Below, in pieces: positions 27,050 to 33,166 of a DNA stretch of 35,151 nucleotides. Location of the stretch: NCBI GenBank assembly GCA_964462445.1, contig CAYWXG010000025.1, forward strand, positions 1 through 35,151, read 5' to 3'. Source of the DNA: JAGBWK01 sp964462445 (GTDB lineage Bacteria; Bacteroidota; Bacteroidia; Bacteroidales; Muribaculaceae). Positions within the stretch are counted from its first letter, which is position 1. Each line of letters opens with the position of its first letter. The notes under the pieces are model-generated. The model did not search any database. It worked only from the letters and a program-made list of their open reading frames with translations, and was not told where the DNA came from. A program made the translations under genes and the position numbers.

Positions 27050-27345
27050 ACCATGGGGTGAGGGCCTACCGGCCCTCATGCTCTCACCGCGTCAGCCCAT
27101 GGAGTGAGGGTCTCCGCGCCCTCACAACGTTTCACCGCGTCAGCCCATGGAGTGAGGGGCTCCGCGCCCTCACATCTCCCAACCCTATCTACCTTCCGAA
27201 AGCCGGTAGACCTTCGCCCCATAACACGCCCTCTTGCCCACACCGCGTCAGCCCCTATGGACTGAAGGCTTACTAGCCTTCGACTTATCCCCGATGGTCG
27301 TGAGAAGCCCCTATGGAGCGAAAGCCTACCGGCCCTCACATCTCT
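27050..27345 (+). repeat. Dispersed palindromic repeat cluster 4 (about six units)
   Basis: Type I stems occur at 27059-27078 (TGAGGGCC/GGCCCTCA, perfect), about 27105-27124, about 27153-27172, about 27263-27282 (TGAAGGCT/AGCCTTCG) and about 27319-27338. One copy, about 27195-27222, is in the opposite orientation (its complement reads CGAAGGTCTACCGGCTTT). The units are separated by CACCGCGTCAGCCC-type leads. Confidence 0.85.
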
Positions 27346-27370
27346 CCATTCGTATACCTTATAGATGCAC

Positions 27371-27405
27371 AAAAAAAGTCGGAGAACTCTCTCTCCGACT
27401 TTTTT
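27371..27405. terminator. Bidirectional terminator after pnp
   Basis: AAGTCGGAGA (27376-27385) pairs with TCTCCGACTT (27392-27401), flanked by seven A on the left and six T on the right, so it ends in a U run on either strand. It lies 21 bases after the pnp stop. Confidence 0.88.
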
Positions 27406-27425
27406 ATATCATATTTGATTATCTA

Positions 27426-29657
27426 TTATTCGCGATTGCCACGATCATTGCGTGGTCCGCGGTCGTTGCGACGAGGTCCACGGTCATTACCTCGGTCTCG
27501 GCGAGGTCCACGATCTGCACGTGGTGCACGTTCGGGCTCTACATAGCCTTCAGGTTTCTCCTGAAGCGCCTTCATCGACAAACGATACTTGCCGGTTTTC
27601 TTATCGATTTCGAGAAGCTTAACCTCTACGGTATCTCCCTCTTTCAAACCGGCTGCCTCCATATCGGCAAGACGATTCCAAGAGATCTCTGAGATGTGGA
27701 GCAAGCCATCGCGATTAGGCATAAACTGAACAAATGCGCCAAATTCCATTATAGAACGCACCGTACCGGTATACACCTTACCCTCTTCCGGCAATTCTAC
27801 TATTGCGTTAATCATCTCGATTGCCTTATCCATCGACTCTTTGTCGGTTGCTGCTACCTCTATGTAACCGCCCTCTTCTATTTCGTCAATTGACACTGTT
27901 GCACCCGATGTCTCTTGAATTCCTTGAATAATCTTTCCACCCGGACCGATAACAGCTCCGATAAGATCTTTCGGAATTATCATGGTGTGGATACGTGGCA
28001 CATTCGGCTTGTAATCCTCTCGTGCAGCAGGGATTGTTGCTTCGATAATATCGAGAATGTGCAAACGTCCTTCACGTGCTTGATTAAGTGCTCGTTCAAG
28101 AATTTCATATGAAAGACCGTCACACTTGATATCCATTTGTGTTGCTGTGATACCTTCACGTGTTCCTGTCACCTTGAAGTCCATATCGCCGAGGTGGTCC
28201 TCATCGCCAAGGATATCACTCAACACTGCATATTTTTGTCCATCTGAAATCAATCCCATTGCAATACCTGCTACCGGACGTTTCATCTTTACTCCCGCAT
28301 CAAGCAATGATAGTGTACCGGCACATACTGTTGCCATTGATGATGATCCATTTGACTCGAGAATATCACTCACGATACGGCACACATAGGGGAAATCATC
28401 CGGGAACATTCGCTTCAACGCACGATGTGCAAGATTACCATGACCTACTTCGCGACGACCTACTCCACGTGTCGGACGAGCCTCTCCGGTTGAGAAGGGG
28501 GGAAAATTATAGTGAAGAAGGAAACGCTCACGACCGGTATTCAACACATCGTCAAGTATCTTCTCATCCAACTTTGTGCCAAGGGTTACTGTTGCTAATG
28601 CTTGTGTCTCACCACGGGTGAACACTGCCGACCCATGGGGCACTTGCAAATAATCTGTTTCACACCAGATAGGACGAATTTCTGTTGTCTTACGTCCGTC
28701 AAGACGGATTCCCTCATCGAGTACACAACGACGCATTGCTTCTTTTTCTACATCGTGGTAGTAGCGTTTCACCAATGGTGTTTTCTCATCGCGTTCCTCT
28801 TCGGGGAGCGACTCGATATATTCGTTGCATATAGCTGCAAACGAGTCCGCACGCCAATGTTTGTCGGCCGAACCGGTTTTTGCTATTGCATATACCTTAT
28901 CATAGCATTTGTCATGAACATCCTGACGAAGTGCTTCATCATTTACCTCGTGGCAATATTCACGTTTCACTGTCGAACCTACGGCTTCTGCAAGTTCCAT
29001 TTGCGCCTTACATTGCTCTTTGATTGCGTCATGAGCTGCTTTGAGCGCACCCAATAAATCTGCCTCCGATACTTCATTCATCTCTCCCTCTACCATCATG
29101 ATGTTGTCGTAGGTTGCACCTACCATCAACTCCATGTCTGCCTCTTCGAGTTGTGTAAAGGTCGGATTTATTACAAATTCACCATTTACGCGAGCTACTC
29201 GCACTTCCGAGATAGGTCCGTTGAAGGGGATGTCTGACACGGCAAGTGCTGCCGATGCGGCCAAGCCGGCCAACGCATCTGGCATATCTACCCCATCTGA
29301 TGAATACATCGTTACATTTACAAAAGTGTCTGCATGGTAATTTTCCGGGAACAACGGTCGAAGTACTCGGTCTACTAATCGTGAGGTAAGAATCTCATAA
29401 TCCGATGCTCTACCTTCGCGCTTCAAAAATCCGCCGGGGAAACGTCCTGCCGATGAAAATTTTTCCTTGTACTCTACTTGCAAGGGCATAAAATCAACCC
29501 CCTCTCCCGCTTCTTTTGCGGTTACTACAGTGGCGAGTAACATTGTGCCGCCAAGACGCAACTCTACGGCACCGTCTGCTTGTTTGGCAAGCTTCCCGGT
29601 TTCAATGGTAATCTCGCGACCATCGGGCAGTGCGATGGTTTTCTTTACTACGTTCAT
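27426..29657 (-). CDS. pnp: Polyribonucleotide nucleotidyltransferase (PNPase)
   Basis: The 743-residue PNPase degrades RNA 3' to 5' by phosphorolysis, as a trimer. It has two RNase PH domains (about 10-230 and 320-545; FSTGEARPTRGVGRREVGHG is the second active-site region), a KH domain with GxxG in IGPGGKIIQ, and an S1 domain (VYTGTVRSIMEFGAFVQF to YRLSMK). A C-terminal tail of about 35 residues is very rich in R, G, D and N (RADRGPRRDRGNDRGPRRND), resembling RGG-type RNA-binding tails. It is transcribed alone from a promoter divergent from the next gene, with a strong terminator. Confidence 0.96.
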   Translation of the reverse strand: MNVVKKTIALPDGREITIETGKLAKQADGAVELRLGGTMLLATVVTAKEAGEGVDFMPLQVEYKEKFSSAGRFPGGFLKREGRASDYEILTSRLVDRVLRPLFPENYHADTFVNVTMYSSDGVDMPDALAGLAASAALAVSDIPFNGPISEVRVARVNGEFVINPTFTQLEEADMELMVGATYDNIMMVEGEMNEVSEADLLGALKAAHDAIKEQCKAQMELAEAVGSTVKREYCHEVNDEALRQDVHDKCYDKVYAIAKTGSADKHWRADSFAAICNEYIESLPEEERDEKTPLVKRYYHDVEKEAMRRCVLDEGIRLDGRKTTEIRPIWCETDYLQVPHGSAVFTRGETQALATVTLGTKLDEKILDDVLNTGRERFLLHYNFPPFSTGEARPTRGVGRREVGHGNLAHRALKRMFPDDFPYVCRIVSDILESNGSSSMATVCAGTLSLLDAGVKMKRPVAGIAMGLISDGQKYAVLSDILGDEDHLGDMDFKVTGTREGITATQMDIKCDGLSYEILERALNQAREGRLHILDIIEATIPAAREDYKPNVPRIHTMIIPKDLIGAVIGPGGKIIQGIQETSGATVSIDEIEEGGYIEVAATDKESMDKAIEMINAIVELPEEGKVYTGTVRSIMEFGAFVQFMPNRDGLLHISEISWNRLADMEAAGLKEGDTVEVKLLEIDKKTGKYRLSMKALQEKPEGYVEPERAPRADRGPRRDRGNDRGPRRNDRGPRNDRGNRE

Positions 29658-29699
29658 AAATTCTTTTTATATATTTTTCTTGTACTTCAAAAAATCGTA

Positions 29700-29707
29700 C
29701 AAAGTTA
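29700..29707 (-). promoter_or_regulatory. -7 element of pnp
   Basis: Minus-strand TAACTTTG, 43 bases upstream of the pnp start. It faces an identical element on the plus strand 32 bp away. Confidence 0.6.
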
Positions 29708-29739
29708 GCATTTTTTTTTCATTCATTAAAGGATTTTAC

Positions 29740-29747
29740 TAACTTTG
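29740..29747 (+). promoter_or_regulatory. -7 element of the FemAB/GNAT-like gene
   Basis: TAACTTTG, 44 bases upstream of the start codon, the mirror image of the pnp element. Confidence 0.6.
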
Positions 29748-29791
29748 ACACTAATAATCAATATTTTTACATTTTATCCGCAATTTTTCTC

Positions 29792-30703
29792 ATGATTGTC
29801 AGATTGGTTTCCGTTTCACCCGACGAATATTCTATTTTATTCCCTAATCCATCTACTGTTTTCGCCTCTGCTCAATTCAACTGCCTAAATGTGGGGAAAG
29901 TGGAAAAATTGCTTTTTATCGTCGGACTTGACTCTACCAATCATCCAGAAATGGGGATTTCCATCGGGTTGCGCGACAACTTTTGGAGAGCACCTTTCTC
30001 TGCTCCTATGGCGCCATTAACTTGGAAAAAGGACATCTCCATTGCATCTGTTCAAGCCTTCTTCAATCTTCTTAAAGAACATCTCGCACCTATCCCTATT
30101 CGCATTACTCTTCCTCCTTATTTTATCGAGGATTCTATGCTCGCGAAAATTTCAGGTTCCCTTTTGAACATGACATCGGAAATTACTGCCGACTTCAACT
30201 ATCACTACCAACTATCTCTTTTCCCCGACTTCGAAAATCACCTTAATAGAGCAGCTCGAAACAAATACCGGCAAGCTCTTAAAGCCAACTTCTCATTTGA
30301 AAAAACCGACATTGCTCGTGCCTACACTATCATCGCTGCAAATCGAGCTTCTAAAGGCTACTACCTCGCGATGACGCTCGACAACCTCATCGCCACTGCA
30401 GCTTGCATCAACATTGACTCATTCATCTTGAACCTCGACAATAATGATGTTGCCGCTGCAATTGTTTACCACATCACTCCCGATATTGCCCATGTCGTAT
30501 ATTGGGGAGACTCTCCGGGATTCGAACTAAAACGCCCGATGAACATACTTCCCTACCACATATTCAAGCACTACCACCAACTCGGATTTAAATTCGTAAA
30601 CATCGGCACATCTTCTACCGACGGAATCCCCAATATCGGTCTTTGCAACTTCAAAGAATCTCTCGGTTGCACAACCTCCACCATCATCTCCGCTACCATC
30701 TAA
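29792..30703 (+). CDS. GNAT/FemAB-like acyltransferase
   Basis: The 303-residue protein resembles the GNAT/FemAB superfamily: LNRAARNKYRQALKANFSFE near residues 150-170, then AAAIVYHITPDIAHVVYWGD and RPMNILPYHIFKHYHQLGFK, with a closing DGIPNIGLCNFKESLGC, the order seen in the second acyltransferase domain of these proteins. FemAB proteins transfer amino acids from aminoacyl-tRNA to lipid II, and relatives build exopolysaccharide or lipids; this protein is only one domain long with a divergent N-terminus, so the substrate is unknown. No signal peptide or membrane helix. The gene is alone, divergent from pnp. Confidence 0.65.
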   Translation: MIVRLVSVSPDEYSILFPNPSTVFASAQFNCLNVGKVEKLLFIVGLDSTNHPEMGISIGLRDNFWRAPFSAPMAPLTWKKDISIASVQAFFNLLKEHLAPIPIRITLPPYFIEDSMLAKISGSLLNMTSEITADFNYHYQLSLFPDFENHLNRAARNKYRQALKANFSFEKTDIARAYTIIAANRASKGYYLAMTLDNLIATAACINIDSFILNLDNNDVAAAIVYHITPDIAHVVYWGDSPGFELKRPMNILPYHIFKHYHQLGFKFVNIGTSSTDGIPNIGLCNFKESLGCTTSTIISATI

Positions 30704-30711
30704 TCCCATAC

Positions 30712-30860
30712 CGCGCCAGCCCATGGAGTGAGGGTCTCCGCGCCCTCACAATCCCCCTCACAACATTCCCCCACCGCGTCAGCCCCATGGAGCGAAGGTC
30801 TACCGGCCTTCGACTTATTCCGGATGGTCCCCATGGAGTGAGGGGCTTCCGCGCCCTCAC
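30712..30860 (+). repeat. Dispersed palindromic repeat cluster 5, type I units
   Basis: Three units have stems at 30729-30748 (TGAGGG/CCCTCA), 30793-30812 (CGAAGGTC/GGCCTTCG, one G-T pair) and about 30838-30860. They begin nine bases after the stop of the FemAB-like gene. Confidence 0.85.
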
Positions 30861-30862
30861 AT

Positions 30863-31015
30863 CGTGCGAAGCACGGGAAAGCGTAGCGAATAAATAACCG
30901 GGGGTTGAGCGTAGCGAAACCTCCGGACAAAAAGACATGCACACAAAATCGTCTGCAAAGATGGGTCGCTTTAGCGAAATAAATAACCGGCCGTTTTTAA
31001 ACTGCCGGAGAGGAA
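30863..31015 (+). repeat. Dispersed repeat cluster 5, type II units
   Basis: The type II element at 30863-30926 repeats the 16889 copy: CGTGCGAAGCACG, GGGAAAGCGTAGCGA, AATAACCG, AACCTCCGG. A diverged copy at about 30962-31015 keeps TCGCTTTAGCGA and AAATAAATAACCGG and ends GCCGGAGAGGAAACC. Confidence 0.75.
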
Positions 31016-31039
31016 ACCACACTCCCTTCTCTCCTTCCC

Positions 31040-31079
31040 CCCAAAAACAGAAAGAGAACATGCATATGCACATTCTCTT
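31040..31079 (-). terminator. Probable terminator of the rpsF-rpsR-rplI operon
   Basis: AAGAGAA (31052-31058) pairs with TTCTCTT (31073-31079), with an inner TGCATATGCA palindrome. On the minus strand it is followed by a T-rich stretch (complement of about 31043-31048). Confidence 0.6.
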
Positions 31080-31104
31080 CCCATATTCTATCGAGAAACA
31101 GAAA

Positions 31105-31548
31105 TTATTCTGCAACTACTTCAAAAGGAATTTCTACGCTAACTTCTTTGTGAAGTTTAACTGTAGCTTTGTATTTACCAAGTTCTTTAACTGATTCCTT
31201 GATAACGATGATTTTGCGGTCAATATTGTGACCAAGTTTCACGAGTGCTTCAGCGATTTGGATATTATTAACAGAACCGAAGATTGTACCATTGGCACTT
31301 GCTTTTGCACCAATTGTCAATTCTACTCCTTCGAGAGCAGCAGCGGCTGCTTCTGCATCTGCTTTTATCTTAGCCAACTTGTGTGCACGTTGACGCTGAT
31401 TTTCTGCAAGAACTTTAAGCGCCGATTCTGATGCGATAACGGCTTTGCCCTGAGGGATTAGGTAGTTACGACCGTAGCCGCTTTTAACCTCTACTACGTC
31501 ATCCTTGTAACCAAGGTTGCTGACATCTTCTTTAAGAATAAGTTTCAT
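31105..31548 (-). CDS. rplI: 50S ribosomal protein L9
   Basis: The 147-residue protein matches L9 (MKLILKEDVSNLGYKDDVVEVKSGYGRNYL is the conserved N-terminus, of which YGRNYLIPQGKAV is the signature), with the long connecting helix and C-terminal domain. It binds 23S rRNA near the base of the L1 stalk. It is the last gene of the rpsF-rpsR-rplI operon, 21 bp after rpsR. Confidence 0.97.
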   Translation of the reverse strand: MKLILKEDVSNLGYKDDVVEVKSGYGRNYLIPQGKAVIASESALKVLAENQRQRAHKLAKIKADAEAAAAALEGVELTIGAKASANGTIFGSVNNIQIAEALVKLGHNIDRKIIVIKESVKELGKYKATVKLHKEVSVEIPFEVVAE

Positions 31549-31569
31549 ATTGTTACGGCGTTTAAATTA

Positions 31570-31839
31570 TTATTTCATCAAGTCGGTTACATAGGGGAGA
31601 AGTGCCAAGTGGCGTGCACGCTTAACTGCTTGTGCTACACGACGTTGGAATTTGAGTGATGTGCCGGTGATACGGCGGGGAAGAATCTTACCCTGCTCAT
31701 TGAGGAACTTCTTCAAGAATTCAGGATTTTTGTAATCGATATACTTGATGCCGCTACGTTTGAAACGACAATATTTTTTCTTTTTAACATCCACTGATAG
31801 CGGAGTGAGATAGCGGATTTCTGATTGAGTCTGTGCCAT
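31570..31839 (-). CDS. rpsR: 30S ribosomal protein S18
   Basis: The 89-residue protein has the S18 core (KKYCRFKRSGIKYIDYKNPE, LPRRITGTSLKFQRRVAQAV). It lies between rpsF (3-bp gap) and rplI in the standard order and forms a heterodimer with S6 on the 30S platform. Confidence 0.97.
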   Translation of the reverse strand: MAQTQSEIRYLTPLSVDVKKKKYCRFKRSGIKYIDYKNPEFLKKFLNEQGKILPRRITGTSLKFQRRVAQAVKRARHLALLPYVTDLMK

Positions 31840-31842
31840 GTT

Positions 31843-32217
31843 TTAGTCCTCCTTTTCTTCTACTTCTTTGACTTCTACTTCGGGATTTGCTGACTTGAGA
31901 CCGCGACGTTTTGCTGCATATTCTGCTGCATACTTGTCAAGACGGAATGTCAAGAATCGGAGAACGCGCTCGTCGCGACGATAGGCGGTTTCCAACTTCT
32001 TGATTGTAGCAGGCGCTGCGTCAAATTCTACCAAAGTGTAGAATCCGGTTGACTTTTTTTGGATGGGATACGCAAGTTTGCGAAGGCCCCACATCTCTTC
32101 GTTCACGATGGTTGCGCCATTGTCGGTCAACACTTTAGTGAACTTTTCTACCGCTTCCTTCATCTGTACATCAGACAAAACGGGAGTCAAAATGAAAACG
32201 GTTTCGTAATGGTTCAT
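31843..32217 (-). CDS. rpsF: 30S ribosomal protein S6
   Basis: The 124-residue protein starts MNHYETVFILTPVLSDVQMK, has the S6 ferredoxin-like fold motif WGLRKLAYPIQKKSTGFY and an acidic tail (EVEVKEVEEKED). S6 helps bind S18 to 16S rRNA. It is first in the operon, with a strong promoter about 70 bases upstream. S6:S18 feedback on the rpsF leader is known in some bacteria; I cannot identify the element here. Confidence 0.97.
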   Translation of the reverse strand: MNHYETVFILTPVLSDVQMKEAVEKFTKVLTDNGATIVNEEMWGLRKLAYPIQKKSTGFYTLVEFDAAPATIKKLETAYRRDERVLRFLTFRLDKYAAEYAAKRRGLKSANPEVEVKEVEEKED

Positions 32218-32287
32218 TTTTATTTATAATTAATTATTAATAGTTATTATTTCGGCATTCTTTTCCAATTCTACCGAAAAAGCACGG

Positions 32288-32319
32288 CAAAGTTACCACT
32301 TTTTACTATGATTTCCAAA
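32288..32319 (-). promoter_or_regulatory. Promoter of the rpsF operon
   Basis: Minus-strand TTTG (32316-32319), 20 bp, TAACTTTG (32288-32295): a near-perfect Bacteroidota promoter. Confidence 0.78.
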
Positions 32320-32403
32320 TATTTAAAACTTTTTTTTCTTATTCTCCCAATTTCCTCGCCTTCCACAAGTCAGAACTTTTATCATTACATCACACCACCA
32401 ACC

Positions 32404-32445
32404 ACTCCGCGCTAGCCTATGGAGCGAAGGCTTACCAGCCTTCGA
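32404..32445 (+). repeat. Type I palindromic unit before the 308-bp tandem repeat
   Basis: CCGCGCTAGCCTATGGAGCG lead and a perfect CGAAGGCT/AGCCTTCG stem with TACC loop at about 32425-32444. Confidence 0.85.
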
Positions 32446-33061
32446 CACTACAACGTAGGACCCGGCGTCCAAGGACAACACATAATAATCACAAACTAAT
32501 TCCACCTCACTCCCCCAATTATGAATTATGAATTGCGAATTATGAATTATGGGACGAAGGCTTACCAGCCCTCATGCTCCCACCGCGCCAGCCCTATGGA
32601 GCGAAGACCTACCGGCCTTCGACACTACAACGTAGGACCCGGCGTCCAAGGACAACACATAATAATCTCAAACTAATTCCACCTCACTCCCCCCAATTGT
32701 GAATTATGAATTGTGAATTATGAATTATGGGACGAAGGCCTACCGGCCTTCGACACTACAACGTAGGACCCGGCTTCCAAGGACAACACATAATAATCAC
32801 AAACTAATTCCACCTCACTCCCCCAATTATGAATTATGAATTGCGAATTATGAATTATGGGACGAAGGCTTACCAGCCCTCATGCTCCCACCGCGCCAGC
32901 CCTATGGAGCGAAGACCTACCGGCCTTCGACACTACAACGTAGGACCCGGCGTCCAAGGACAACACATAATAATCTCAAACTAATTCCACCTCACTCCCC
33001 CCAATTGTGAATTATGAATTGTGAATTATGAATTATGGGACGAAGGCCTACCGGCCTTCGA
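32446..33061 (+). repeat. 308-bp composite repeat, two tandem copies
   Basis: Two copies (32446-32753 and 32754-33061) differ by only about one base (CGGCGTCC against CGGCTTCC). Each copy is a 177-bp A unit (32446-32622, 32754-32930) followed by a 131-bp B unit (32623-32753, 32931-33061). A and B share CACTACAACGTAGGACCCGG, a CACATAATAATC segment, AATTATG heptamers (AATTATG x2, one variant, AATTATG x2) and a type I hairpin; A carries an extra type I unit of about 46 bp. Confidence 0.93.
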
Positions 33062-33079
33062 CATCCACTCACCACCGAT

Positions 33080-33120
33080 AAAAAAACAGAGACCCACCAT
33101 TCATTCCAACGGCAGGTCTC
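33080..33120 (-). terminator. Rho-independent terminator of the fimbrillin-like gene
   Basis: GAGACC (33089-33094) pairs with GGTCTC (33115-33120), followed on the minus strand by a run of T (complement of 33080-33086). It abuts the 308-bp repeats. Confidence 0.72.
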
Positions 33121-33166
33121 AAAATAACGACTATATGTGTTTTCTTATCTAAATTAAAAACAAATA

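Noticed and set aside
32404..33061. CRISPR-like look of regularly spaced repeats
   Set aside because: The repeated blocks are 131-177 bp, the intervening sequences are themselves repeated, and no cas genes are nearby.
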